Source of the DNA: Gracilibacillus alcaliphilus
GTDB lineage: Bacteria; Bacillota; Bacilli; Bacillales; Amphibacillaceae
DNA: 64,000 nucleotides
NCBI RefSeq assembly: GCF_016909015.1
Contig: NZ_JAFBFA010000020.1
Coordinates: 1 to 64,000 of the forward strand
Direction of reading: 5' to 3'
Below, piece after piece: positions 52,831 to 63,216 of this stretch (position 1 is the first letter of the stretch; each line of letters starts with the position of its first letter). Under the pieces are notes generated by a model that was not told the DNA's origin, ran no database searches, and worked only from the letters and a program-made list of their open reading frames with translations. The position numbers were made by a program, and so were the translations under genes.

Positions 52831-55800
52831 TTGAGAAAGCATAAAGGATATGGTTTCCTCGTTCGATTAATGATTGGTGTGATGTTGTTTAGCTTGTTTG
52901 CAGGAAGCATTCCGGTGTATACCATTCAAGCAGAAGAAGGAGAAAAAACAGCAGGCAACATATTGAGGATTCATTATGATTATGGCGATTATTCTGTTGA
53001 CGAGACGGGTGTCTGGTTGTGGGGAGATGTAAAAGAGCCGTCTGAAACAGTTGGAGAATGGCCAAATGGCACATGGTTTGAAGAGGAGCATACCGATTCA
53101 TATGGTACCTATATAGATGTAGAACTGACAGAAGAGGCGAAACAAATTCACTTGGTGGTTAATAATCGGGAGGGCGCTAACCTCACCGATGATATTACGA
53201 TCGATATTTTATCCGAGCAGATGACATCTGTCTGGCTGACTAATGAGGGAGAGGTCTATTATTATGAACCAGTAGAATTTGAGGATAATATTGTTCGTAT
53301 TCATTACCAGACCGGTGAAGAGTCCTATGAACCATGGGGTGTATGGACATGGGGAGATGTAGAACAGCCCACCGATGATTGGCCGGTCGGGGCACATGCC
53401 TTTTCTGATCAACAAGTAGGGGATTATGGTGCTTATGTAGATATTCCATTGAATGATAATCCAGGAGCAATTGGTTTTTTATTAGTGGAGCGGATAGATG
53501 GCGGCAATCAGACAGGGGATATGAATTTTGCTGAGTTAGATAAGCATCGCCAGATTTTTCTTAAAGCGGATAGTGAGGAAGTCTTTACCAACCCTTACTA
53601 TGTATCCAATCAAGTAGAAGAGGAGGCGCCAGAAGAAAAAGAGGGTGAGCATGATATTGAGGTAAGTGCCTCAGTGGATAGAGCATTTACATATAATGAT
53701 CATGCTGTTTTAGAAGTAGAGATAGATAATCCGTCTGAGCTGGGGATTCGTGCTATTTATGCAGATACATCCGCTTTAGGAGGGAACGAACGGCTTGAGA
53801 TATCCCCTGAATTGCAGGCGGTCACATTATCTGCTTCTTATCAGGTTGAACCTGGTGAGAAAAACATTCCGGTTACCGTAGTAGATGAAGAGGGTGGAAC
53901 TTATACAACCAGTGCTGTGGCTGCCGTCTCTGAAAGAGAAATAGGCGCTGAGACCAGAGACTGGGATGAAGCAATTATTTATTTTATGCTGACAGATCGG
54001 TTTTATGATGGCAATCCAGATAATAATGATCCGTATAACCTTGGTTATCAGGATTATGATAATCCACGTGGAACATATCAAGGAGGAGACTTTAAAGGGG
54101 TAACAGAAAAACTGGATTATTTAGAAGAACTTGGTGTGAATACGATTTGGATTACACCGATTGTGGAGAATATAGCGTATGATGTGAATTTTGATGCGCC
54201 TCAGGGTTCTTATTTTGCTTATCATGGTTATTGGGCTCAGGATTTTGAACAGCTAAATCCTCATTTAGGGACAATGGACGAATTTCATGAATTAATTGAT
54301 GCCGCTGCTGCAAGAGATATCGATATTATGGCAGATGTGGTATTAAATCATCCGGGTTATGGTTTAAAGCCTGACAGCGGATTAGGTGAAGGAGCACCGC
54401 CGGGGTATCCGAATGACGAAGCGCGTCAGCGTTTTGATGGTATGTTAAGGGAAAGCTCCGGTTCAGGTGATTTAAAAATGGAGTTATCGGGCTTACCAGA
54501 TTTTAAGACAGAAGAAGCAGCAGTACGTGAACAATTGGTAGACTGGCAGACTAATTGGGTTGAGAAATCTACGACAGCAAATGGTAATTCTTTAGCCTAT
54601 TACCGTGTGGATACGGTGAAGCATGTTGATGATACGACTTGGCAGCATTTTCGTAATCAATTAACAAAACAAAAGCCTGACTTCCAATTGATTGGTGAAT
54701 CATGGGGAGCTGGGCAGTCGAATAATCATGGTTATTTAGGTACAGGTACGATGGATTCATTATTAGACTTTGAGTTTAAAGAAACGGCACACCAATTTGT
54801 AGCGGGCAATCTGGAGAGTGCTAACCAGCGTTTAACCGAAAGAAATCAGGCGATGGATAACACGTCCTTACTGGGCCAATTTTTAAGCAGTCATGATGAA
54901 GACGGTTTTCTTCACAGCCTGGGGAATGATCATGGCAAAGCGATGCTGGCAGCAACTCTGCAGATGACGGCAAAAGGCCAGCCTGTGATCTACTATGGTG
55001 AAGAGTTAGGACAGACAGGTGCGAATAACTGGCCAGAGTATGATAATCGTTATGACTTGGCATGGGATCAGGTAGAAGAAAATGAGATGTTAGCACACTA
55101 TCAGAAGTTAACTGCCTTTCGAAATGCAAATTCTGATCTTATGGCTAAGGGAGACCGTCAGCACATTACTGGTTCAGATCAGGAAGAATTTATTGTGGTG
55201 GAACGATTCTTCCAAGGAGAATCTGCTTATCTAGGTTTTAATACAGCAGATACTGCCAAACAGATTAGCTTTATAGTCGATAATCCAGAGACTGAAATTG
55301 TCGATCATTATCAAGATACCACTTATACTGTCGAGGAGAATGAGGCAGGAGAATATCAGGTAACGATTGAGATTCCTGCTATTGAGAATGGCGGTACTGC
55401 GCTGCTTACGACAAATAATGGTAAAATTATCGATGGGGAAGAGAGTGAAACACCACCAGAAAATAATCAGATTCCAGACAATCATCTGCGTATTCATTTC
55501 CCAGGAAATGATGCTGATTTTGACGGATTAGGACTATGGATATGGGAAGATGTTGCCCAGCCATCCGAAAGTACAGGAAGCTGGCCAGGGGCAGCATTAA
55601 CGTTTGAGGAATCCAATCAAACGGAATATGGCCGTTATATTGATGTCGAATTAGCGGATAATCCAGAGCAAATAGGGCTTCTTATTAATCGGGCAAATGG
55701 AGATAATCTTTCTGGAGATATTTTTGTTGATATACTTGCTCCAGAAATGAATGAAGTCTGGCTGACAGAGGATTATGAACTATTTCTCTATGAACCGCTC

Positions 55801-58800
55801 GCTCTCGACGGGTCGATTCGTGTCAATTTTTATCAAACAGAAGGAAGTTATGATGCCTTTGGTCTGTGGACATGGGGAGATGTGGCAGAACCAACAGATA
55901 ACTGGCCGGATGGTGCCCATTTTTTTGCTGATGACCGTCAAGGTATGAAAGGCTCTTACTATGATTTACCCCTAACGGAAGAACCGAATCAAATAGAGTT
56001 TTTGATGTTAAATAAGGAAACAGACTGGCAGTCAGATGAGTTATCATTTGATCAATTAGATAAGCATTCACAGATATTTATACAAAAAGATGACCCAACC
56101 GTCTATACAAATCCTTATTTTGTGACAGAAGAAGGATTATTATTTGCCGAGATATTGTCAGAGCAAGAGATAGAGTTAAGCTACAGTTCTGTCCACGGAT
56201 TAACGGCAGAACAATTAGTAGATGAACTGGAGGTGACTGACAAAGACGGAGCAGCTGTAGAGGTGGAGTCTGTGACAATAAAGGAAGAACAGAATAAGGT
56301 TTCCTTACACGGAAGTTTTGATCTGGAACAAGTCCCTTTTACAATTATGCACCAAGGTCGTGAAGTGACTGCAGCTATTGGCTGGCGGTTAAAGGATCAT
56401 TTGTATGGCTATGAGGGAGAGTTAGGCCTAGAGGTACATGGTCCTGCTCAGGCTACTTTACGGCTATGGTCGCCAAGTGCCGATCACGTATCCGTAGTCT
56501 TATATGATAAAGAGGATGCCAAACAAGTGATTGCAGAAGATATCCCTATGGAACGGTCCGAACAAGGGGTATGGGAAGCGGTGCTAAACCAAGAAACAAC
56601 GGGTTTGGATAATTTGCTTGGCTACTACTATCATTTTGCAATTGAACGTGACGGTGATACCACCTTAGCACTCGATCCTTATGCCAAATCAATGGCAGCC
56701 TGGAATAATGAAGATCCTGATACGAATATAGGGAAGGCAGCAATTGTTGATCCAAGTTCGATCGGACCAAGCTTAGATTTTGCCGCTATTGATGGCTTTG
56801 AAAAACGAGAAGATGCGATTATTTACGAGATTCATGTACGTGATTTCACCTCAGATCCATCGATTGATGAAGAATTAGAAGCGCAGTTCGGCACCTTTGC
56901 TTCATTTGTGGAAAAACTAGATTATATAGAGGATTTAGGGGTTACACATATCCAGCTGTTACCGGTAATGAGTTATTATTTTGCCAATGAGCTGGACAAG
57001 GATGAGCGATTATTGGATTGGGCTTCAACTAATACCAATTACAACTGGGGCTATGATCCGCATAGTTATTTCTCCTTAACCGGCATGTATTCGGAGAACC
57101 CAGAAGACCCTGAGAAAAGAATTGAAGAATTTAAGAATCTAATTAATGAAATTCATCAGCGGGATATGGGTGTTATTTTAGATGTGGTATATAATCACAC
57201 CGCTCGAATGCATATTTTTGAAGACTTAGAACCGAATTATTATCACTTTATGGATGCAGACGGCACCCCTCGTGAAAGCTTTGGCGGCGGCCGTTTAGGA
57301 ACTACACATCAAATGGCAAGACGTATTTTGGTAGATTCGATTACGTATTGGACAGAGGAATTCAAGGTAGATGGCTTCCGATTTGATATGATGGGAGATC
57401 ATGATGCCGAAACGATTCAGATCGCTTATGATAAAGCGAAAGAAATCAATCCAAATACCGTCATGATAGGCGAAGGCTGGGTAACCTATGCAGGAGATGA
57501 GACAGACCCTAATGTACAGCCGGCTGATCAGCACTGGATGCAGGATACCACAAGTGTTGGATCATTCTCCGATGATTTTCGCAATGAATTGAAGTCAGGG
57601 TTTGGCAGTGAAGGAGAACCGCGCTTTATCACTGGCGGCGCACGTAATATCGAGAGAATTTTCGATAATATCACAGCTAATCCAGGCAACTTTACGGCAG
57701 ATGACCCAGGCGATGTAGTGCCTTATATTGCGGCACATGATAATTTGACCTTGCATGATGTTATTGCCCAATCGATTAAGAAGGACCCGAAGGATCATAC
57801 AGAAGAAATCCATCAACGGATTCGACTAGGTAATTTAATGGTATTAACAGCTCAAGGAACCTCCTTTCTTCATGCGGGACAAGAATATGGCAGGACGAAA
57901 CAATTCCGTCACCCCGATTATCAAGGGGAAGTGGCCGAACCACCGTATAAATCAACTTATTTAACAGATGAGGACGGAAATCCGTTTGAATTCCCATATT
58001 TTATTCATGATTCATATGATTCAACGGATGCTATCAATAAGTTTGAGTGGCAGAAGGCGACTGATTCAGAAGCCTATCCTGTAGAAACAACGACCAGAGC
58101 CTACACGAAAGGTTTAATTGAATTAAGACGTTCTACCGACGCTTTCCGACATGGTACAATGGAAGCTGTCCAAGAAAAGGTTACCCTGTTAGATATACCA
58201 GAGATGGAAGAAGAGGATCTTGTGATTGCCTACCGTTCTGAATCTTCGTCTGGAAAAGAAGCTTATATTACGTTTGTAAATGCTGACGAACAATCCCGTA
58301 CTTTAACACTGACTGAGGACTTAACAGCTGGTGAGGTGATTGTCGATCAACAGCAGGCTGGTACCGATGCAATCGCTGATCCGGTCGGTATAGAATGGAG
58401 TGCGGATTCGATCACAATCGATCCTTTATCAGCGATTGTAATTCGAGTGGCGGAGGAAGATATTCCGGAAGAACCTGAAATACCAGAAGAAAAAGAAGAA
58501 CCAGAAGAGCCAGAAAAACCAGAACAGCCGGATCCTGGTTCAGACAAAGACGAAGAAGATCCGCCAAATCCGAAAAAACCAGTTAAACCAGAGGATAAGG
58601 ACAAGAAACCACAAGATGATAAATCTTCAAATGGTGAGGACCAAGGAAAAGAAATAACGATTCCGGAAGAGGTATGGGAAAAAGCACCTGACAAGGAAGC
58701 GGTCATTATCGATCTATCCGATCAAGAGATAGACAAACAACGGATTCGCATTGAAATATCAGATCAACAAGCACAAGCCTATCGTGATTACCCATTGATT

Positions 58801-59295
58801 ATTAAAGGTAAGGGAATAGAAATTACCTTCCCGCTGAGCAATGCAAATAATAAAGGGTTTACGATTTATTTAGAGTCAGTAGAATTAGATCATCCATTGC
58901 CAGATGGCTTGACATTAGTCAGTGATATCTTTGCTGTAAGTGCAATTGATCGCGACGGTAAAGAGCTTGATTCATTTGAACCTGCGGCAACATTAACGCT
59001 GGATGTTTTTCAAGAGATGATCACAGACCCACAGTATGTAAAAGGAATCGAAATAGTCAGTGAAGATAACTATCTATTCTATGATGGCAGCTATCAAGAA
59101 GCAGCAGCGACATTTGCCTATCAGGTCGATCATTTCGGTACCTTTGCAGTTGTAGAGGTGGACCAATCACTAATCGAGGATGGAAAAGTGACATTACTGC
59201 CCAATACTGCTACAAATATGTATATCTATCTTGTGATAGGTGCTTTATTACTAGCAGCAGGGGGATTGTTCATCTTGCGATATCGCAGGCAGTAA
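52831..59295 (+). CDS. Cell-wall-anchored amylopullulanase with two GH13 domains
   Basis: A 2154-residue secreted enzyme. Order: signal peptide (about 1-34); paired CBM41/PUD starch-binding repeats (about 45-265; ILRIHYDYGDYSVDETGVWL); alpha-amylase-type GH13 (about 370-800) with DVVLNHPG (502), YYRVDTVKHVD (nucleophile Asp 592), LIGESWG (620) and SSHDEDG (686); second CBM41 pair (about 885-1090); CBM48-like module; pullulanase-type GH13_14 (about 1325-1780) with YNWGYDPHSYF (1405), DVVYNHTA (1451), GFRFDMMGDHD (1513), MIGEGW (1545) and AAHDNL (1635). An acidic Pro/Glu linker (about 1875-1940), a small domain and the sorting signal LPNTA (about 2123), helix and RYRRQ end the protein. The start is TTG behind TAGGAGGGAAAGG. 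It should break alpha-1,4 and alpha-1,6 bonds of starch or pullulan at the cell surface. Confidence 0.93.
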   Translation: MRKHKGYGFLVRLMIGVMLFSLFAGSIPVYTIQAEEGEKTAGNILRIHYDYGDYSVDETGVWLWGDVKEPSETVGEWPNGTWFEEEHTDSYGTYIDVELTEEAKQIHLVVNNREGANLTDDITIDILSEQMTSVWLTNEGEVYYYEPVEFEDNIVRIHYQTGEESYEPWGVWTWGDVEQPTDDWPVGAHAFSDQQVGDYGAYVDIPLNDNPGAIGFLLVERIDGGNQTGDMNFAELDKHRQIFLKADSEEVFTNPYYVSNQVEEEAPEEKEGEHDIEVSASVDRAFTYNDHAVLEVEIDNPSELGIRAIYADTSALGGNERLEISPELQAVTLSASYQVEPGEKNIPVTVVDEEGGTYTTSAVAAVSEREIGAETRDWDEAIIYFMLTDRFYDGNPDNNDPYNLGYQDYDNPRGTYQGGDFKGVTEKLDYLEELGVNTIWITPIVENIAYDVNFDAPQGSYFAYHGYWAQDFEQLNPHLGTMDEFHELIDAAAARDIDIMADVVLNHPGYGLKPDSGLGEGAPPGYPNDEARQRFDGMLRESSGSGDLKMELSGLPDFKTEEAAVREQLVDWQTNWVEKSTTANGNSLAYYRVDTVKHVDDTTWQHFRNQLTKQKPDFQLIGESWGAGQSNNHGYLGTGTMDSLLDFEFKETAHQFVAGNLESANQRLTERNQAMDNTSLLGQFLSSHDEDGFLHSLGNDHGKAMLAATLQMTAKGQPVIYYGEELGQTGANNWPEYDNRYDLAWDQVEENEMLAHYQKLTAFRNANSDLMAKGDRQHITGSDQEEFIVVERFFQGESAYLGFNTADTAKQISFIVDNPETEIVDHYQDTTYTVEENEAGEYQVTIEIPAIENGGTALLTTNNGKIIDGEESETPPENNQIPDNHLRIHFPGNDADFDGLGLWIWEDVAQPSESTGSWPGAALTFEESNQTEYGRYIDVELADNPEQIGLLINRANGDNLSGDIFVDILAPEMNEVWLTEDYELFLYEPLALDGSIRVNFYQTEGSYDAFGLWTWGDVAEPTDNWPDGAHFFADDRQGMKGSYYDLPLTEEPNQIEFLMLNKETDWQSDELSFDQLDKHSQIFIQKDDPTVYTNPYFVTEEGLLFAEILSEQEIELSYSSVHGLTAEQLVDELEVTDKDGAAVEVESVTIKEEQNKVSLHGSFDLEQVPFTIMHQGREVTAAIGWRLKDHLYGYEGELGLEVHGPAQATLRLWSPSADHVSVVLYDKEDAKQVIAEDIPMERSEQGVWEAVLNQETTGLDNLLGYYYHFAIERDGDTTLALDPYAKSMAAWNNEDPDTNIGKAAIVDPSSIGPSLDFAAIDGFEKREDAIIYEIHVRDFTSDPSIDEELEAQFGTFASFVEKLDYIEDLGVTHIQLLPVMSYYFANELDKDERLLDWASTNTNYNWGYDPHSYFSLTGMYSENPEDPEKRIEEFKNLINEIHQRDMGVILDVVYNHTARMHIFEDLEPNYYHFMDADGTPRESFGGGRLGTTHQMARRILVDSITYWTEEFKVDGFRFDMMGDHDAETIQIAYDKAKEINPNTVMIGEGWVTYAGDETDPNVQPADQHWMQDTTSVGSFSDDFRNELKSGFGSEGEPRFITGGARNIERIFDNITANPGNFTADDPGDVVPYIAAHDNLTLHDVIAQSIKKDPKDHTEEIHQRIRLGNLMVLTAQGTSFLHAGQEYGRTKQFRHPDYQGEVAEPPYKSTYLTDEDGNPFEFPYFIHDSYDSTDAINKFEWQKATDSEAYPVETTTRAYTKGLIELRRSTDAFRHGTMEAVQEKVTLLDIPEMEEEDLVIAYRSESSSGKEAYITFVNADEQSRTLTLTEDLTAGEVIVDQQQAGTDAIADPVGIEWSADSITIDPLSAIVIRVAEEDIPEEPEIPEEKEEPEEPEKPEQPDPGSDKDEEDPPNPKKPVKPEDKDKKPQDDKSSNGEDQGKEITIPEEVWEKAPDKEAVIIDLSDQEIDKQRIRIEISDQQAQAYRDYPLIIKGKGIEITFPLSNANNKGFTIYLESVELDHPLPDGLTLVSDIFAVSAIDRDGKELDSFEPAATLTLDVFQEMITDPQYVKGIEIVSEDNYLFYDGSYQEAAATFAYQVDHFGTFAVVEVDQSLIEDGKVTLLPNTATNMYIYLVIGALLLAAGGLFILRYRRQ

Positions 59296-59302
59296 CTAGC
59301 AT

Positions 59303-59340
59303 GAAACAGACACTGATTTTAGTGTCTGTTTCTCTGCTTT
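59303..59340 (+). terminator. Terminator after the amylopullulanase gene
   Basis: GAAACAGACACT pairs with AGTGTCTGTTTC, loop GATTTT, then TCTGCTTTT. Confidence 0.85.
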
Positions 59341-59524
59341 TGGAAGATGGGAATAGCTAGAGAAAGCCTCTAAAACATGATAAACTGAAGATATTTATCT
59401 CACTGTTGCTATTGATAAGTTCCCAATCCTAAGGTTTAGTTGGAGATGAAGAAAACTCTGACTGACAGCAATTATGCTCGATTTAATAGGAGCGCCATCC
59501 ATAGACAGGTAAGGAGTGTCCATA

Positions 59525-60067
59525 ATGACAAGTAAAACTATAGAAGAAATTAATCTAAGACCAATAAGAAAAAGTGACTGGGAGGAAGTACATGATTATG
59601 CCTCTCAATCTGTCGTATGCCAATTCCAGCCTTGGGGGCCTAATACCATAGAAGAATCGCAGGCCTTTGTAGAACAAATTTTGAAAGAAGCAGAGGACCA
59701 GCCTAGAACAAGATATGCATGGGCAGTTACCCATCATAAAGATCCAAAACTAATTGGTGTAGGTGAACTCCGGATTCAAAATCAAGTGAATAAGGTGGGA
59801 GAAATCTCATATATTATTCATCCTGCTTATTGGGGCAGGGGGCTTGCCACCAAGACGGCAAAACTATTACTGGCATATGGTTTTCAACAACATCAGCTCC
59901 ACCGGATATATGCTACTTGTGATCCGAAAAATATAGGGTCCTCTAAGGTTTTGCAAAAGATTGGCATGATTAAAGAAGGGCAAATGCGGGAAAATTTATG
60001 GATCAAGGGCAGATGGCGTGATTCCTTATTATACAGTATCTTAGAACAGGAATGGCAGAAACAATAG
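59525..60067 (+). CDS. GNAT N-acetyltransferase, RimJ/RimL type
   Basis: The 180-residue protein has EINLRPIRKSDWEEVHDYAS, the acetyl-CoA loop HPAYWGRGLATKTAKLLLAY (about 99-118), and TCDPKNIGSSKVLQKIGM. ATG 59525 follows AAGGAGTG. It is 15 bp from the next acetyltransferase gene and probably co-transcribed. Target unknown. Confidence 0.9.
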   Translation: MTSKTIEEINLRPIRKSDWEEVHDYASQSVVCQFQPWGPNTIEESQAFVEQILKEAEDQPRTRYAWAVTHHKDPKLIGVGELRIQNQVNKVGEISYIIHPAYWGRGLATKTAKLLLAYGFQQHQLHRIYATCDPKNIGSSKVLQKIGMIKEGQMRENLWIKGRWRDSLLYSILEQEWQKQ

Positions 60068-60082
60068 AAGGGAAGAGATGCA

Positions 60083-60574
60083 ATGCAGCAGCAAGATTAC
60101 TCGATTATATTAGCCGGGCTGGAAGATAGTCAGATCATCTATGATGTTACGATGATGGCATATGAGGAATATCGTCAGGAGATACCTCCTTCCAGTGCCT
60201 TGGATGAAACAGTAGAGCAGATGCAAACAGCGTTGGCAGATGGTCAAGAGGCGCTGCTGCTGACATATCAGCAGCGGCCTTCTGCAGCTGTACGGTTTAC
60301 GGTAGAGGAAGATTATCTATATTTTTCCCGGTTAGCCGTTATCCCAGAGGTTCGGGGTAAGGGGTTTGCCAAGGCTATCTTACATAAGTTGGAGAGTTAT
60401 GCTGAAACAAAGAATGTAACAGAGATACGCTGTAAAGTGCGGGCGTCTGTGCCAAGAAATATCAGTCTTTATCAAAGTCTAGGTTATCAAATTGTGTCAG
60501 AAGAAATCATGGCTAAGCCCAATTCTGTCCAATTACGGGTTGTCACCATGAGTAAACAATTAGCGTCAGCGTGA
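60083..60574 (+). CDS. GNAT N-acetyltransferase
   Basis: The 163-residue protein has the GNAT core YFSRLAVIPEVRGKGFAKAI (about 90-109, acetyl-CoA loop) and SVPRNISLYQSLGYQIVSEE. It differs from the upstream RimJ-like gene and belongs to the general Acetyltransf_1 group. GAAGGGAAGAG precedes the start. Confidence 0.9.
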   Translation: MQQQDYSIILAGLEDSQIIYDVTMMAYEEYRQEIPPSSALDETVEQMQTALADGQEALLLTYQQRPSAAVRFTVEEDYLYFSRLAVIPEVRGKGFAKAILHKLESYAETKNVTEIRCKVRASVPRNISLYQSLGYQIVSEEIMAKPNSVQLRVVTMSKQLASA

Positions 60575-60638
60575 TGGATGACAACGCAAGTGTCGTTTTT
60601 TGAAACTATTAGCGAAGTATTTGATATATAAAAAAATA

Positions 60639-60655
60639 TGTAACCGCTTTATAAT
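60639..60655 (+). promoter_or_regulatory. cre-like site overlapping a -10 box before the galactanase gene
   Basis: TGTAACCGCTTTAT (60639-60652) is identical to the 14-mer at 12849 and overlaps TATAAT (60650-60655). Binding of CcpA here would block the galactanase promoter. Confidence 0.5.
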
Positions 60656-60704
60656 TTTTGTGGAAGGATTTTTTACAAAAATGGATAGGGAGGAAACATA
60701 CCAT

Positions 60705-63095
60705 ATGAAAAAAGCAGTTACTTTGCTAATAGCATTTCTATTATTCTGTCATTCTTTTTCGTTATTAGAGTTTACTGATGTGAAGGCTGATTCTTCTGTA
60801 AATGGTTATCTTGATGATGTCCAATTAATTCCAATAGATAAAGGGGATAACAGCGGGATAGCCTCAGTCGAATCTGATATTTTTGTAGAACGAGTCGATG
60901 GGTTGTCCGAAAATTTTATGAAAGGGGTAGATGTATCTAGTATTTTGGCATTGGAAGCAAGTGGTGTGAGATTTTATAATCAAGCAGGTGAGGAGCAAGA
61001 TATTTTTACCACAATGTCTGAGGCAGGAGTCAATTACGTCCGAGTCCGTGTATGGAATGACCCATATAATGATAACGGAAATGGCTACGGCGGTGGGAAT
61101 AATGATGTTGATAAGGCGATTGAAATCGGTAAACGAGCAAGCGCCAATGGAATGAAGGTATTTGTTAACTTCCATTATTCTGATTTTTGGGCTGATCCAG
61201 CGAAACAACAAACACCAAAGGCTTGGGCAGGACTTCATTTAGAAGATAAAAAAGCGGCCTTATATCAATTTACCAAAGATAGTTTACAAGAAATGATTAC
61301 AGCTGGAGTCGATGTTGGTATGGTACAGATCGGTAATGAGACCAATAGCGCGATGGCTGGTGAACAGGATTGGGAGAATATTACACAACTGTTTCAGGAA
61401 GGAAGCAGAGCAGTTTGGGAAATAGATGAGAATATCTTGATAGCCCTCCATTTTACAAACCCTGAAACAAGCGGCAGGTATGCGAATTTAGCCAAAATGC
61501 TGGCTGATCATGAGGTGGATTATGATGTATTCGCCAGCTCCTATTATCCATTCTGGCATGGTACATTAGCCAACTTAACTAATGTGCTTACCGAGGTCGC
61601 CAATACTTATGACAAAAAGGTAATCGTTGCAGAAACTTCGTATACGTATACAAAGGCTGATGGAGATGGTCATGGCAATACGGCCCCACAAGCGGTTGGT
61701 CAGGTGCTTGATTATCCAGTAACTGTGCAAGGGCAGGCGACGGCACTGCGCAATGTCTTCCAAGCCGTTGCAGATGTAGGAGAGGCTGGAATCGGTGTAT
61801 TCTATTGGGAACCGGCATGGCTGCCTGTAGGAAATCCAGATGATATGAATCCAGAAGTGAATCAACAGCTTTGGGAAACACATGGATCTGGCTGGGCCTC
61901 TAGTTTTGCCGCGGAATACGATCCAGAAGATGCGGGTGCATGGTATGGCGGAAGTGCTGTTGATAATCAAGCTTTATTTGATTTCTATGGTTACCCATTA
62001 GCTTCCTTGCAGGTGTTCCGTTATATAGATACAGGTACAACAGCCCCCATTGGATTGGATCAAATCAAGCCTGTTGTTCGGACTTTTATGCAGGGTGATA
62101 ACATAGAACTCCCTGAAACGGTAACCGCTGTATATACAGATGGCAGTGAAAAACAGTTAAAAGTAAGCTGGAACAATAAACAATTAGACGAGGCGATTGC
62201 CTCAGGGGTCGGAAACTATCAAATTGAAGGGATAACAGAACAGGATTATGATGTCCAAGCAGCCTTGAATATCGAACCATTTAACCTTATATTAAACCCA
62301 AGTTTTGAAGAAGAAGACACTATGATGTGGGAGATTCATTTTCCTGAGGATGTCGAACCACATGCATCGATCAAAGAGAATCGATCTAATGCACGAACAG
62401 GTGATTTTGCTGTTGATTTCTGGTCTGATCAACAGATTGATTTTAGCCTAAGTCAGACAATTTACGGGGTAGAGCCGGGCTATTATCATCTATCTATGTA
62501 CAACCAAGGCGGAGATGTTACAGATGCAGATATGCAGCTTTTTGCAGAGACACAAGATGAACGACATAGCAGTAAGACATATGTAGACGGCTGGGCAAAT
62601 TGGATCAAAAGCGAGATAGACGAAATCCTTGTGACAGATGGAACAATTACCATTGGAGCAGATATCCAAGCCAATCCAGGCGCATGGGGCACCTTAGATG
62701 ACTTTTATTTGTACAAGGTCAGCGACTACCAAGAACCAGAACGGCCAGAGGATCCACCACAAGATTCAGAACAGCCAGAAAATACGGAAAAGGAAAAAGA
62801 AAGCCCGTCTTCTAGAGAGCAGGAGTCAGATGAAAGTGACAAACTGCCGGAAGAAACGAACAACCTGGAAAAGCAGGATACAAACGGAGATGAACAGGTG
62901 CAGCTTGCTTCTGATAAGCAAATAGCCGATGATGATATGCCTGTTAAGGAAAATCATATGAAAGAAAGCGAAGAACTAGCAGACGGAAAAAACTTACCGA
63001 ACACAGCTACTCATCAATATAACTGGCTGTTCTTAGGTGGATTATTGTGTACCTTAGCTCTAATTATCATCATATGGCGCAGAAAAACAAGCTAG
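60705..63095 (+). CDS. Cell-wall-anchored GH53 endo-beta-1,4-galactanase
   Basis: A 796-residue secreted enzyme that cuts beta-1,4-galactan of pectin side chains. It has a signal peptide (MKKAVTLLIAFLLFCHSFS), a GH53 barrel (about 65-440) with FMKGVDVSSILALE, the acid/base Glu in QIGNETNS (about 210) and the nucleophile Glu in IVAETSYTYT (about 309), then a Big_4-like Ig domain (about 455-525), a CBM61-like galactan-binding sandwich (about 525-665), an acidic linker, and LPNTATHQYN with helix and RRKTS for wall anchoring. ATG 60705 follows AGGGAGG; the upstream frame has no signal peptide. Confidence 0.92.
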   Translation: MKKAVTLLIAFLLFCHSFSLLEFTDVKADSSVNGYLDDVQLIPIDKGDNSGIASVESDIFVERVDGLSENFMKGVDVSSILALEASGVRFYNQAGEEQDIFTTMSEAGVNYVRVRVWNDPYNDNGNGYGGGNNDVDKAIEIGKRASANGMKVFVNFHYSDFWADPAKQQTPKAWAGLHLEDKKAALYQFTKDSLQEMITAGVDVGMVQIGNETNSAMAGEQDWENITQLFQEGSRAVWEIDENILIALHFTNPETSGRYANLAKMLADHEVDYDVFASSYYPFWHGTLANLTNVLTEVANTYDKKVIVAETSYTYTKADGDGHGNTAPQAVGQVLDYPVTVQGQATALRNVFQAVADVGEAGIGVFYWEPAWLPVGNPDDMNPEVNQQLWETHGSGWASSFAAEYDPEDAGAWYGGSAVDNQALFDFYGYPLASLQVFRYIDTGTTAPIGLDQIKPVVRTFMQGDNIELPETVTAVYTDGSEKQLKVSWNNKQLDEAIASGVGNYQIEGITEQDYDVQAALNIEPFNLILNPSFEEEDTMMWEIHFPEDVEPHASIKENRSNARTGDFAVDFWSDQQIDFSLSQTIYGVEPGYYHLSMYNQGGDVTDADMQLFAETQDERHSSKTYVDGWANWIKSEIDEILVTDGTITIGADIQANPGAWGTLDDFYLYKVSDYQEPERPEDPPQDSEQPENTEKEKESPSSREQESDESDKLPEETNNLEKQDTNGDEQVQLASDKQIADDDMPVKENHMKESEELADGKNLPNTATHQYNWLFLGGLLCTLALIIIIWRRKTS

Positions 63096-63107
63096 GAAGC
63101 AGTTCAG

Positions 63108-63156
63108 CTGCAGGAAATCTATTGGTGTACCTTGGATTTCCTGCAGTTTATTTATT
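63108..63156 (+). terminator. Terminator after the galactanase gene
   Basis: CTGCAGGAAATC pairs with GGATTTCCTGCAG and is followed by TTTATTTATT. Confidence 0.85.
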
Positions 63157-63216
63157 ACGCTGTATTTACAAAAATAAAAAACCAAGTAATTTTATATGAA
63201 TTATTAAAATTAGATA

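Noticed and set aside
58347..58706. 119-codon minus-strand Ser/Gly-rich frame
   Set aside because: It is the reverse of the Pro/Glu-rich linker of the amylopullulanase; low-complexity shadow.
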